Origin: Gemmatimonadota bacterium
Lineage (GTDB): Bacteria > Gemmatimonadota > Gemmatimonadetes > Gemmatimonadales > GWC2-71-9
Length of the DNA: 52,093 bases
Reading direction: 5' to 3'
NCBI GenBank assembly: GCA_003221035.1
Contig: QHUB01000028.1
Location: 1 to 52,093, forward strand
Under the pieces are notes generated by a model, which ran no database searches, was not told where the DNA came from, and saw only the letters and a program-made list of their open reading frames with translations. Shown here piece by piece: positions 1 through 8,035 of this stretch; the stretch's first letter is position 1; each line of letters opens with the position of its first letter. The translations under genes were made by a program, and so were the position numbers.

Positions 1-443
1 TCCCGGTGCTGGGCGGATTTGCGAGCCGGGACGAGGCGCTCGCCGCGACGCGGAACGCCGCGGGTGGGAAGTGGTACGTGTACGCGACGATGACCCCGAC
101 CGACTACTCGGGAGGAACTCCCCTGGCACAGGCGGTCCTGCCCGGGTGCTACAAAGATACGAAAACCACGCTGTGGGTCTGCCCGCCCAAAGACTCGCTG
201 CGGGTGATGGCGCTGGACGAGTTGGACCGGATCGATATCACATTCGTGCGGCGCACCGGGCGCCCGACAACCGTCTCGCTCGATCCGGCGCACGCCGGGG
301 CCACCATCTACACCCTGCAGGATTTCGACCGCTTCATCGTTCCGTATTACACGCGCGTGTTGGGGCCGGCGCAGGCGGCGCGGATGCGCGAGGACCTGCT
401 GTCCTACGTGCGGCGGTCCCTGGACGCCGGGAAGGCTCACTAA
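1..443 (+). CDS. Hypothetical protein, C-terminal part (5' end outside window)
   Basis: An open frame runs from the window edge to a TAA at 441-443. A GTG at 6 could be a start, but the frame is open to the edge with no ribosome binding site visible, so this is most likely the tail of a longer protein. Codons are strongly G/C-ending as in neighbouring genes, which supports real coding. The roughly 145 visible residues contain two cysteines (PGCYKD and WVCPPKD) and a mixed alpha/beta pattern, with no motif I recognise. The gene ends one base before the stop of the convergent kinase gene. Confidence 0.6.
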   Translation, partial: PVLGGFASRDEALAATRNAAGGKWYVYATMTPTDYSGGTPLAQAVLPGCYKDTKTTLWVCPPKDSLRVMALDELDRIDITFVRRTGRPTTVSLDPAHAGATIYTLQDFDRFIVPYYTRVLGPAQAARMREDLLSYVRRSLDAGKAH

Positions 444-444
444 C

Positions 445-2886
445 TCATCGCCGCCCGGGTGTGCTGGCGGTCGTGAGCGCGATGAAGCGGGGATCCTGTT
501 GGAGCGCGCGGAACCAGTAGTGATTCGCGACATACTCGCGCCAATTGGGCTGGGCGCGGAGTAGCGTCGCGAGCGTGGCGAGAGCCGAGTCGGGCTCGCC
601 CAGCAGCACATAGACAGAGGCGGCGGGAAGGTCCACTCCCTCATCCGGGTCCCGCCGCAGGATCGCATGCATCCACGACCGTGCGCTGTCGCGCTGACCG
701 CTGCGCGCCAGGATGGACACCACCTGCATTTCGCGGTAGGACCGTCCCGCGTCGAGCATCGGTATCGTGTCGAGGCGCTTGAGCTCGCGCTCCGCCGCGC
801 CGAGGTCGCTCGGTGTGCGACCAGTCCATCCCAGCACGGTAATGCGACATTCCAGAAAGTTTGGGTCGTCCGGGAATCGCGTCTGGCCCTCACGACACCA
901 GTGGTCGGCGTCTTCGAAGGCGCCGCGCGCGAGCGTCGAACTGTAGAGCTGCACGTGGATCTGTTCCGCCTCGGCCAGGTAGGCGTCCTTTTCGAGCGCC
1001 TTCCGGGCCGCGGCCTCGGCCTCGAGGTGCTCACCCCGCGCCGAGCTGAGCAGCTGACTCAGCGTCCACCACGCGCGTGCCGACGCGGGGTTGTCGCGAA
1101 CGGCGCTGCGCAAGTCCTGCTCCGCCGCGGCAAGCAGGGAGTCACCGCCCTCGGCGACCGGCACATGCTCCCACAGATGAAAACGCAGGAATCCACGAAG
1201 CTCGAGCGCGCGCGCGTCCCCGGGATTTCGTCGTACGGCTTCTTCGGCGAACCGAAGCCCATCACGAATTCGGGCGACTTGCTGGTTGCGTCCCGCCGCG
1301 CTGTTGGTCTCGCCACTCGCCGCGACCACCGCGCGGGACCACGCAATCCAGCCTCGCCGCAACACGGGTTCCGCCCAGTGGGCGTCGAGCTCCGCGGCGC
1401 GCGCGGCCAGCGAATCGGCCTGATCGAACGCGCGGCGACTCGACGTGCCGTCGCCTTGCATCCCGATCTGCCGCGCATACTCCGACAGCTCTTGCGAGCG
1501 CTGCTGCAGGACCCACGCCTCGACATTCGTCGCCTCGGCCCGGCTCGTCTGCAGACTCACTTGATGCCCGAGACGCTCGCGGAGCTCGCGCGCGAGATCG
1601 GCAATCAGCTCATCGCGCACGTGCAGCAGATCGCCGCGAGGCCGATCGAACTGAAAGCTCGCCAGAATCTCGCGGGATGAAGCATCGACCAGCCGCGCGT
1701 CGAGACGGGGATGCGTGCTCGTCCCTGTGAGCGATCCCTCCACGTATGTCCCCACCGCGAGCGTGTGGAGCACGCTGTCCATGGAGACACCATTGGTCTG
1801 CAGGGCTTTGATCTGACGGAGCGAAGGCACGTGCAACGCCTCGACCTGAGCGAGCTCCTGCACGAGCTCGTCGGTCATGCCTTCCGCCACCTGCCGGAGC
1901 TCGCCATTCGTGCTGCGGTCTTCGAACGGCAACACCGCGATATGTGTCGGATCGAGCGGTGGCGGCGGCGTGGGCCTCCCGATCGCCCACGCGATCACCG
2001 CGACGGCAGCGACACCACCCAGCGCGGCGCCGATCTTCCAGAGCGGCCGCTGCGAGTCGACGGGCCGCGCCACCGTGAGTGCCTGCAGCGCCGCGAAGAA
2101 TTCAGTCGCGGTCGCGAACCGATTGGCGCGATCGCGCGCCAGCGCCATCCGGAGTACGCGCACCACGCTCACCGGCACATCCGGCCGGCGCCCCGTAAGC
2201 GAATCGATGGCGCTGTCGGGACCCGGCGTGTGCCCCACCAGCATCTCGTACAGCACGAGCCCGAGACTGTAGATGTCCGTCCGGCCGTCGAGCTCCTCGA
2301 TGCCGTGTTCCTGCTCGGGACTCATGTAGTCGACAGTCCCCAGGACGATCCCGGGAATGGTCCGGCGATTGCCGGCTTCGATGATCGCTTTCGCGATGCC
2401 GAAGTCGCTGACGACCGCGTGCCCTTCCTCAAACAGGATGTTCTCGGGTTTGATGTCCCGATGGATCACGTTCTGTCGATGCGCGTGATCGAGCGCCTCG
2501 GCGACCTCCTGCGCGATGCGGAGCGCGTCGGGAAGCGGAAGCCTGCGCTGCCGCGCGAGGCGCTGCCGCAACGTTTCTCCCTCCACGAACGGCATGGAGT
2601 AGTAGAGAAGGCCGCGGGCCTCGCCGCCTTCATGCAGCTTCAGGATGTACGGGTGGTTGAGCCGCGCAGCGACCTTCGTCTCGTCCAGGAAACGTTCCGG
2701 ACCGAGGCTGGCCGCCAGCTCGGGCCGCAGCACCTTGATCGCGACCTGCCGGCCGAGGCTCGGGTCGAACGCGAGAAAGACGATAGACATCCCGCCGCGC
2801 CCGATCTCGCGCTCAATCGTGTAGCGGCCTGCCAGAGCCGCGGCGAGCCGCGCCTGAAGGTCGTCCACGGGTCTAACATACGGCAC
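445..2886 (-). CDS. Serine/threonine protein kinase with TolB-like domain and TPR region
   Basis: This 813-residue membrane-anchored Hanks-type kinase carries a complete catalytic domain at about residues 22-270: glycine loop GRGGMS at 29-34, VAIK lysine at K51, HRDIKPEN with catalytic D144, and DFG at 161-163. A hydrophobic segment near 285-303 would cross the inner membrane. The outer part begins with a TolB N-terminal/FlgO-like domain (IAVLPFEDRS) followed by helical TPR-like repeats to the C-terminus. By family knowledge it phosphorylates Ser/Thr on partner proteins; the extracytoplasmic part may sense or scaffold. The start is GTG. It is divergent from prs across 60 bp and convergent with the partial gene at the window edge. 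Its substrate cannot be read from the sequence. Confidence 0.93.
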   Translation of the reverse strand: MPYVRPVDDLQARLAAALAGRYTIEREIGRGGMSIVFLAFDPSLGRQVAIKVLRPELAASLGPERFLDETKVAARLNHPYILKLHEGGEARGLLYYSMPFVEGETLRQRLARQRRLPLPDALRIAQEVAEALDHAHRQNVIHRDIKPENILFEEGHAVVSDFGIAKAIIEAGNRRTIPGIVLGTVDYMSPEQEHGIEELDGRTDIYSLGLVLYEMLVGHTPGPDSAIDSLTGRRPDVPVSVVRVLRMALARDRANRFATATEFFAALQALTVARPVDSQRPLWKIGAALGGVAAVAVIAWAIGRPTPPPPLDPTHIAVLPFEDRSTNGELRQVAEGMTDELVQELAQVEALHVPSLRQIKALQTNGVSMDSVLHTLAVGTYVEGSLTGTSTHPRLDARLVDASSREILASFQFDRPRGDLLHVRDELIADLARELRERLGHQVSLQTSRAEATNVEAWVLQQRSQELSEYARQIGMQGDGTSSRRAFDQADSLAARAAELDAHWAEPVLRRGWIAWSRAVVAASGETNSAAGRNQQVARIRDGLRFAEEAVRRNPGDARALELRGFLRFHLWEHVPVAEGGDSLLAAAEQDLRSAVRDNPASARAWWTLSQLLSSARGEHLEAEAAARKALEKDAYLAEAEQIHVQLYSSTLARGAFEDADHWCREGQTRFPDDPNFLECRITVLGWTGRTPSDLGAAERELKRLDTIPMLDAGRSYREMQVVSILARSGQRDSARSWMHAILRRDPDEGVDLPAASVYVLLGEPDSALATLATLLRAQPNWREYVANHYWFRALQQDPRFIALTTASTPGRR

Positions 2887-2906
2887 GGCGTGGCCCGGGT
2901 AAGGCC

Positions 2907-2935
2907 TTGGCGAGTCGCGCGTTGCCGACTACTTT
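2907..2935 (+). promoter_or_regulatory. Candidate sigma-70 promoter for prs
   Basis: TTGGCG at 2907-2912 and TACTTT at 2930-2935 are separated by 17 bp in the short gap between the divergent kinase and prs. Transcription would begin around 2942, almost at the prs ATG (2947), giving a very short leader. This is a pattern match only. Confidence 0.3.
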
Positions 2936-2946
2936 CCGAGGCCCAA

Positions 2947-3900
2947 ATGCGGGACCTGTCGATGTCGCGCAGCCAGTTGCTGCTCCTCGCGGGCACGGCC
3001 AACCGGCCCCTCGCCGAGGAGATGGCCCAGCATTTGGGACAGCCGTTGTGCGCGGTGTCGATCCGGCGGTTTGCCGACGGCGAAATCTTCGTCAAGATCG
3101 ACGAGAACGTCCGGGGACGGGATGTGTTCATCATCCAGTCCACCAACCCGCCCGGCGACAACTATCTGGAGCTGCTGCTCCTGATGGACGCCGCGCGGCG
3201 GGCGAGCGCGGCGCGGATCACGGCGGTGCTGCCCTACTTTGGATACGCGCGCCAGGATCGCAAGGATCAGCCCCGCGTGGCGATCAGCGCGAAGCTGATG
3301 GCGAACGTGATCACGCATGCCGGCGCGGATCGCGTGTTGGGAATGGATTTTCATTCCCACCAGGTGCAGGGCTTTTTCGACATCCCGGTGGACCATCTGT
3401 ACGCGGCTCCGGTGTTCGTGAATCACTACCGGACCAAGCAGCTGCATCAACCGGTGATCGTCGCGCCGGACGTCGGATCGGCAAAGATGGCGCGCGGGTT
3501 CGCCAAGCGACTCGATGCGTCGCTCGCGATCATCGACAAGCGGCGGCCGTCGGCGAACATCGCCGAAGTCGTCAACGTCGTCGGAGAGGTCGAGGACAAG
3601 GATTGTCTGATCCCCGACGACATGATCGACACCGCGGGGACGATTTCCGAAGCCGCGGCGGCGCTGAAGCGGCTGGGCGCTCGGCGCATCTTCGCGTTCG
3701 CGACGCATGCGCTGCTGTCGGGCCCGGCGGTCGAGCGGCTCCGCGCCGCGCCGATCGAAGAAGTGACGGTGACAAACACGATCCGCATTCCGGACGAGCG
3801 GGTCTTTGAGAAGCTCAAAGTGCTTTCCATCGCCAGCCTGATGGCAAAGGCGATTGGATATGAGCATTCGAATCAATCGGTGAGCTCGCTGTTCGATTGA
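2947..3900 (+). CDS. prs: Ribose-phosphate pyrophosphokinase
   Basis: It makes phosphoribosyl pyrophosphate from ribose 5-phosphate and ATP, feeding purine, pyrimidine, histidine, tryptophan and NAD synthesis in the cytoplasm. The 317-residue product matches the usual family length. Visible hallmarks are RFADGEIFVKI near the N-terminus, YFGYARQDRK (ATP/active-site loop), MDFHSHQVQGFF, the flexible-loop DKRRPSAN and the PRPP-binding DDMIDTAGTI. I chose the ATG at 2947 because GAGG lies five bases before it; a second ATG at 2962 is possible. The frame stays open far upstream across the kinase gene, but that stretch is antisense noise. It heads the run prs-rplY-pth-ychF. Confidence 0.97.
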   Translation: MRDLSMSRSQLLLLAGTANRPLAEEMAQHLGQPLCAVSIRRFADGEIFVKIDENVRGRDVFIIQSTNPPGDNYLELLLLMDAARRASAARITAVLPYFGYARQDRKDQPRVAISAKLMANVITHAGADRVLGMDFHSHQVQGFFDIPVDHLYAAPVFVNHYRTKQLHQPVIVAPDVGSAKMARGFAKRLDASLAIIDKRRPSANIAEVVNVVGEVEDKDCLIPDDMIDTAGTISEAAAALKRLGARRIFAFATHALLSGPAVERLRAAPIEEVTVTNTIRIPDERVFEKLKVLSIASLMAKAIGYEHSNQSVSSLFD

Positions 3901-3937
3901 GCGACGGCAGGTACTGCGACGGTAAAGGACGGAAGTC

Positions 3938-4672
3938 ATGGCTCAGACGGTGATACTCAGCGCCACGGCGCGAGACAAGACGGGCAAAGGCGCGGCCCGG
4001 CAGGCGCGCTTCGAGAAGAAGGTTCCCGCGGTGGTCTACGGCCATGGCCGCAGCACCCAGCCGGTCATGGTGGATGCGCTCGCGCTCGAGAAGGCGCTCA
4101 CGGGCATCGAGCCTGAGAGCACGCTCATCGATCTCACGGTCGACGGCAAGAAGTCGCGCGCGCTGATCCGCGAGATTCAGCGCCATCCGCTGCGCCCCGA
4201 CATCATCCACGTCGATTTCTACGAGATCAAAGCGGACGAGAAGGTCACGCTGAAGGTGCCGGTGCACCTCGTCGGAACGGCCGACGGCGTGCGCAATGCC
4301 GGCGGCGTGCTCGATCAGGTCACGCGCGAAGTCGAAATCGAAGTCCTGCCCGAGCACATTCCCGATCGCGTCGAGCTGGACGTGAGCGCGCTGAAGATCG
4401 GTGACTCGCTGCACGTGTCGGCGTTGACGATTGCCAACGCGGTGATTCTGACGGGCGCCGACCTGACGATCGCGACGGTCGTGCCGCCGCGCGCCGAGGA
4501 AGTGGCCGCGCCGGCCGCCGAAGCCGCGACCGAGATCGCCGAGCCCGAGCTCATCCGCAAGGTGCGCGAGGGCGAAGAAGGCGAGGAGGGCGCCGAGGGG
4601 GCTGCGCCGGCCGCCGAGGGAAAAGCCGCACCGAAGGCGGAGGAGAAGCCGAAGGGCAAGAAGGAAGAGTAG
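3938..4672 (+). CDS. rplY: 50S ribosomal protein L25/CTC family
   Basis: This 5S rRNA-binding protein of the large subunit is the long CTC form: an L25 domain at about residues 1-95 (VVYGHGRSTQPVMVD, HPLRPDIIHVDFYEI), a beta-rich TL5 C-terminal domain to about 185, then an acidic Glu/Ala tail ending in a Lys-rich stretch. Its 244 residues are at the upper end for CTC proteins, which run about 200-220. The ATG follows AAGGACGGAAG. It lies 37 bp after prs and three bases before pth, the prs-rplY-pth order seen in many bacteria, so the genes are probably cotranscribed. Confidence 0.96.
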   Translation: MAQTVILSATARDKTGKGAARQARFEKKVPAVVYGHGRSTQPVMVDALALEKALTGIEPESTLIDLTVDGKKSRALIREIQRHPLRPDIIHVDFYEIKADEKVTLKVPVHLVGTADGVRNAGGVLDQVTREVEIEVLPEHIPDRVELDVSALKIGDSLHVSALTIANAVILTGADLTIATVVPPRAEEVAAPAAEAATEIAEPELIRKVREGEEGEEGAEGAAPAAEGKAAPKAEEKPKGKKEE

Positions 4673-4675
4673 TCG

Positions 4676-5209
4676 TTGCGTGCCGTCGTCGGCCTGGGCA
4701 ACCCGGGCGAGGACTACGCGGCGACGCGGCACAATGCGGGTTTCCTCCTGGCCGACGCGTTGGCCGAGCACTGGAAGTTTCCGCCCTTCCGTCGCGCCGA
4801 GCGCGCGCGCGCGACGGAAGGGGCGGTGTCCGATCAGTCCGTTCGCATTCTCAAACCCACGACGTTCATGAACCGCTCGGGCTCGGCGCTGGCCTCGCTC
4901 CGCGCCGACCCGGCGTTCGATCCCGCGCGCGATCTCCTCATCCTGGTCGACGATTTCCAGATTCCGCTCGGCACGTTTCGTTTCCGCACCGAGGGATCGG
5001 CCGGCGGGCATAACGGCTTGAAGAGCATCGAAGGCGCGCTGCAGTCGCCGCAATACGCCCGGCTCCGGATCGGGGTGGGCCCCTTGCCCGAAGGCATCGG
5101 AGACTGGGCGGATTACGTGCTGGCTCCGTTCGAGCCGGAGGAGCGCGCGCAGGTCGAGTCGCTGATCCCCCGGATGATCGACGAGGTCGAGCAGTGGCTG
5201 AAATCATGA
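4676..5209 (+). CDS. pth: Peptidyl-tRNA hydrolase
   Basis: It cleaves peptidyl-tRNA released by stalled ribosomes, recycling tRNA. The 177-residue product begins VVGLGNPGEDYAATRHNAGF, with the substrate-binding Asn9 and catalytic His19 of the family; FMNRSG and the GSAGGHNGLKSI segment are also present. The start is a TTG at 4676, three bases after the rplY stop, with AAGGAAG overlapping the rplY end as the likely ribosome binding site. No ATG would preserve the conserved N-terminus. Coupling to rplY translation is likely. Confidence 0.96.
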   Translation: MRAVVGLGNPGEDYAATRHNAGFLLADALAEHWKFPPFRRAERARATEGAVSDQSVRILKPTTFMNRSGSALASLRADPAFDPARDLLILVDDFQIPLGTFRFRTEGSAGGHNGLKSIEGALQSPQYARLRIGVGPLPEGIGDWADYVLAPFEPEERAQVESLIPRMIDEVEQWLKS

Positions 5210-5219
5210 GGTGCGCGGT

Positions 5220-6323
5220 ATGCTCCGCTTAGGCATCGTCGGCCTTCCGAACGTCGGGAAATCGACGCTCTTCAACGCACTCACGTCTTCGAAAGCCGCG
5301 GCGGCGGAGAACTACCCCTTCTGCACCGTCGAGCCCAACGTCGGCGTGGTCGAAGTCCCGGAGCAACGACTCGAAACGTTGAACACCGTCGTCAAACCAA
5401 AACGCAAGATCCCGGCGGTCGTCGAGTTCGTAGACATCGCCGGCCTCGTGAAGGGCGCTTCCCAGGGCGAGGGACTCGGCAATCAGTTCCTCTCGCACAT
5501 CCGCGAAGTCGACGCCGTCGTTCACGTGATCCGCTGCTTCGAAGATCCCGACGTCGTGCACGTCATGGGACCCGTCGACCCGGTGCGCGACCACGACGTC
5601 ATCACGAGCGAGCTCGCGCTGGCCGACCTCGCGGTGGTCGAGCGCCGGCTCGAGAAGACGCGGAAGTCCGCGCGCTCGGGAGAGAAGGAAGCGCAAACCG
5701 AGCTGGTCTTGCTCGAGCGCGTCGTGGCGGAGCTCAACGCCGGCCGCGGCGCGCGCGAAGCGGGTGAAACCGGCGACGCGGTCAAGTTCCTGCGCACACT
5801 GGGCCTGCTGACCGCGAAGCCCATCCTGTATGCCGCGAACGTGAGCGAGAATGACCTTGCCGCGGGCGGCGGCAAGTGGATCGAGAAGCTGAAGGCCGCG
5901 GTCCAGGGCCATCACGAGGACGCCGAAATCGTCCCCTTCTCCGCCAAATTCGAAGCCGAGCTCGGCGAGCTGGCCGGTGACGAGCGCAAGGACTACCTGG
6001 CGAGCGCCGGCGTCGCCGAGCCGGGACTCGACCGGCTGATTCACGCGGGCTATCGCCTGCTGGGCCTGCAAACCTTCTTCACCGTGGGCGAAAACGAAGT
6101 GCGCGCGTGGACGATGCACCGCGCCGACACCGCGTTCGCCGCCGCCGGAGAGATTCATTCCGACTTTCAGCGCGGCTTCATCCGCGCCGAGACGGTGGGC
6201 TTCGGGGAATTTGTGAAAGCGGGCAGCTACAAGGCTGCCCGCGAGCAAGGACTGGTGCGCAGTGAAGGCCGGGACTACGTCGTCAAGGACGGCGACATCC
6301 TGTTATTTCGCTTCAACGTCTAG
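5220..6323 (+). CDS. ychF: Ribosome-binding ATPase YchF (Obg-family)
   Basis: A cytoplasmic translation-factor-type P-loop NTPase of 367 residues, matching E. coli YchF. It shows G1 GLPNVGKST at 8-16, the G3 region DIAGLVKGASQGEGLG and the atypical G4 NVSE in place of NKxD, the change linked to ATP rather than GTP preference. A C-terminal TGS domain contains FFTVGENEVRAWT. The ATG at 5220 is preferred over the in-frame GTG at 5211 because GAGG at 5208-5211 is correctly spaced and family members start two to four residues before the G1 strand. It is convergent with the next gene, whose stop overlaps by four bases. Confidence 0.97.
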   Translation: MLRLGIVGLPNVGKSTLFNALTSSKAAAAENYPFCTVEPNVGVVEVPEQRLETLNTVVKPKRKIPAVVEFVDIAGLVKGASQGEGLGNQFLSHIREVDAVVHVIRCFEDPDVVHVMGPVDPVRDHDVITSELALADLAVVERRLEKTRKSARSGEKEAQTELVLLERVVAELNAGRGAREAGETGDAVKFLRTLGLLTAKPILYAANVSENDLAAGGGKWIEKLKAAVQGHHEDAEIVPFSAKFEAELGELAGDERKDYLASAGVAEPGLDRLIHAGYRLLGLQTFFTVGENEVRAWTMHRADTAFAAAGEIHSDFQRGFIRAETVGFGEFVKAGSYKAAREQGLVRSEGRDYVVKDGDILLFRFNV

Positions 6324-7087
6324 CGCGTCCAGATCTCCACAAGGCCGCACTGCCCCGCGGCCGACATTCCGGTTCCCATCCACAGCGACCCCCCCGTTGA
6401 ACTCGACACCATCGAGCGGCTCAAGTCGGCGGGTGGCACGCCCCGATACACCTCGACCCCCGTCACGTCCGCGATGTCGATGCCGTCGTAGTCAGGCTCA
6501 TGCTGGGAAACGCCGTTGACACTCACGGACACGGCACACAACCGGCCCCGATTCAGCCGCGCCGGCCAGCAGCCCGGGGAGCAGCGCGTCACGATGCCCT
6601 CGGACGTGAGCAGTCCGGCGATCGATTCGACGCGCACGTGGGAGATCTCTTCGCGCGTGTAAAAGTGCGCGAAGCCGTGATACTCCTGGCGTCGCTCGTA
6701 GAATCCCGCGAGATCGCGCCAAATATTGGCCTCGCGCGCCTCGACCACGAGCGGGTCGAGATCGACGGCATCGATGTCGAGCAACACGGCGATGCGTTTG
6801 GAGCTGTGGGGTTGCAGCTCGAAAATGTACGCCTGCGTCACCCGCCCGTCGTACGAGACCTGGATGGGCTGCCTGCCCACGGGGAGCCCGCCCAGCGCGA
6901 ACCGTCCGTTGGCGTCGGTCATGACGAGCTTCTGCGTCTCGGGCGCAAAGATCATCACGCCGGCGAGCGGGAGCCCGTTATAAGAAGAAATCGCTGAACC
7001 GTGAATGCCGGCGCTGCTGTCGACGGGCGCCCGAATGGGACCCTGGACTGAAGCGATGATCGCCGCAACGAGTGAGAAGGCAATCAT
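6320..7087 (-). CDS. Exported carboxypeptidase-regulatory-like / TonB-plug-like protein
   Basis: A 255-residue protein with an N-terminal signal peptide (MIAFSLVAAIIASVQG). A carboxypeptidase-regulatory-like beta-sandwich follows at about residues 28-105, recognisable by GLPLAGVMIFAPETQ and DANGRFALGGLPVGRQPI. The second half (REEISHVRVESIAGLL to VTGVEVYRG) resembles the plug domain of SusC/TonB-dependent receptors, but there is no beta-barrel, so it is a standalone plug-like protein, probably periplasmic or outer-membrane associated. Four cysteines in the last third may form disulfides. ATG 7087 is preferred over GTG 7093 because GAGG is spaced seven bases before it. The function is unknown. 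Confidence 0.75.
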   Translation of the reverse strand: MIAFSLVAAIIASVQGPIRAPVDSSAGIHGSAISSYNGLPLAGVMIFAPETQKLVMTDANGRFALGGLPVGRQPIQVSYDGRVTQAYIFELQPHSSKRIAVLLDIDAVDLDPLVVEAREANIWRDLAGFYERRQEYHGFAHFYTREEISHVRVESIAGLLTSEGIVTRCSPGCWPARLNRGRLCAVSVSVNGVSQHEPDYDGIDIADVTGVEVYRGVPPADLSRSMVSSSTGGSLWMGTGMSAAGQCGLVEIWTR

Positions 7088-7306
7088 GTTCACACCTCAC
7101 TTACTAACTACTGTCTTGTCAATAATCCACGATGGCCGTCGCGTCCACTGCGGCTTCTCAGACTGCGCGGTTGCCATAGACCAAGCAGCCATAATAACGG
7201 TCCCTTCCACCCAGCGGCTCGGCACCAGGACCGATGCCACCGAAATTGCAAGACGCGAGCCAGCAAAATCTCCTGGTAGCGGGACTCCTCCCCGCGGCCT
7301 GCTGCA

Positions 7307-7336
7307 TTGTAGGGCCCCGCCGTAATGTCCTAGAAT
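7307..7336 (+). promoter_or_regulatory. Candidate sigma-70 promoter for the rpsF operon
   Basis: TTGTAG at 7307-7312 and TAGAAT at 7331-7336 are spaced by 18 bp. Transcription would start near 7343, giving a leader of about 110 bases that includes the hairpin at 7405-7430. It is the best promoter match I found in this intergenic region. Confidence 0.35.
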
Positions 7337-7404
7337 AGCACGCGGCCCTGGCTCCTTCAAATTGCCGTCCTCTGCCTCTATCTTTCGCCCCTCAACAATC
7401 CCCT

Positions 7405-7430
7405 ACTCGGTGCCTTCCACCGCACCGGGT
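7405..7430 (+). promoter_or_regulatory. Hairpin in rpsF leader, possible S6:S18 autoregulatory element
   Basis: The arms 7405-7413 and 7422-7430 pair over nine base pairs (one G-U) around an eight-base loop of sequence CTTCCACC, ending 24 bases before the rpsF ATG. Leaders of rpsF in many bacteria carry an S6:S18-binding structure with a conserved CCG; a CCG is present here at the loop/stem boundary. Whether this is that element needs a covariance-model comparison. Confidence 0.4.
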
Positions 7431-7454
7431 CACCCATGACCAAAGGGAGGTGGC

Positions 7455-7817
7455 ATGAGTCGTCGGTACGAGACCGTCTACATTTTTGATAGTGCCCTGG
7501 ACGAGCCGGCAATCACCGAAAAGCTGAACCGTTTCCACGCCCTCTTGACCAAGGACGACAAGGGGTCGATCACGAACGTGGCTCATTGGGGCAAGCGGAC
7601 ACTCACCTACAAGATCAAGAAGAAAGACACCGGCTATTACGTGGTCGCCGAGTTCCAGACGGCTGGTGAGCTGCTGCCCGAGTACGAGCGCGCGGTCAAG
7701 CTCGACGAAGGCGTGCTCCGCTACATGTGCGTGGAGGCGTCGCGCGAGCAACCCAAGCCGGTCGTGGCGGCGGCCGTCGTTGCCGAAGAGGAAGAGGTAG
7801 AAGAGGAGGAAGCATGA
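7455..7817 (+). CDS. rpsF: 30S ribosomal protein S6
   Basis: This small-subunit protein pairs with S18 on the 16S rRNA platform. Its 120 residues show the canonical ferredoxin-like fold sequence: [15 protein letters not shown] at the start, [14 protein letters not shown] in the middle and [10 protein letters not shown] near the end of the domain, followed by an acidic Val/Glu tail. The ATG follows a strong AGGGAGGTGG site. The stop overlaps the rpsR start in the sequence ATGA, indicating translational coupling of the two partners. It is the first gene of rpsF-rpsR-DUF2232-rplI. Confidence 0.97.
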   Translation: MSRRYETVYIFDSALDEPAITEKLNRFHALLTKDDKGSITNVAHWGKRTLTYKIKKKDTGYYVVAEFQTAGELLPEYERAVKLDEGVLRYMCVEASREQPKPVVAAAVVAEEEEVEEEEA

Positions 7818-8035
7818 GACGCCCCGCCAAGACCTGTCCCGTGTGCGAATCCGGCGCGCGCGTGCTCGATTATAAGGATGACCGGACGCTGAGCCGCTTC
7901 CTGACCGAGCGCGGCAAGATTCTGCCCAGCCGCCTCTCGGGTATGTGCGCGCGTCACCAGCGCCAGCTCGCGACGGCGATCAAGCGCGCGCGGCAGCTCG
8001 CGCTGCTTCCTTATATCAAGGGCCACACCGCATAG
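7814..8035 (+). CDS. rpsR: 30S ribosomal protein S18
   Basis: A 73-residue small-subunit protein that binds next to S6. It contains TCPVCES and [10 protein letters not shown], the Cys-containing (C+) form able to bind zinc, plus the conserved [18 protein letters not shown] and the LLPY end. The ATG at 7814 overlaps the rpsF stop by four bases, and GAGGAGG within the acidic rpsF tail serves as ribosome binding site. A longer in-frame start at 7727 would lie inside rpsF and is not needed. Confidence 0.97.
   Translation: MRRPAKTCPVCESGARVLDYKDDRTLSRFLTERGKILPSRLSGMCARHQRQLATAIKRARQLALLPYIKGHTA

Larger units (their letters stand above)
7088..7454. other. Intergenic region between divergent genes
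   Basis: 367 bp between the minus-strand plug-like gene and rpsF, visibly more A+T-rich than the surrounding genes. Open frames on both strands (7097-7360 minus, 7005-7325 plus) lack ribosome binding sites and recognisable protein features, so I do not call them. The recognisable content is a candidate promoter at 7307-7336, a hairpin at 7405-7430 and the strong rpsF ribosome binding site AAAGGGAGGTGG just before the ATG. Confidence 0.6.

Noticed and set aside
1711-2946. Long plus-strand open frame extending prs upstream over the kinase gene
   Set aside because: Antisense to the kinase; composition reflects the complementary strand. prs starts at 2947 with a ribosome binding site.
3815-5053. 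412-residue minus-strand frame across rplY and pth
   Set aside because: Arg/Leu-rich antisense shadow; both plus-strand genes have strong family motifs.
7097-7360. 87-residue minus-strand frame in the rpsF upstream region
   Set aside because: No ribosome binding site, no family, lower GC than genes, and it overlaps the predicted promoter.
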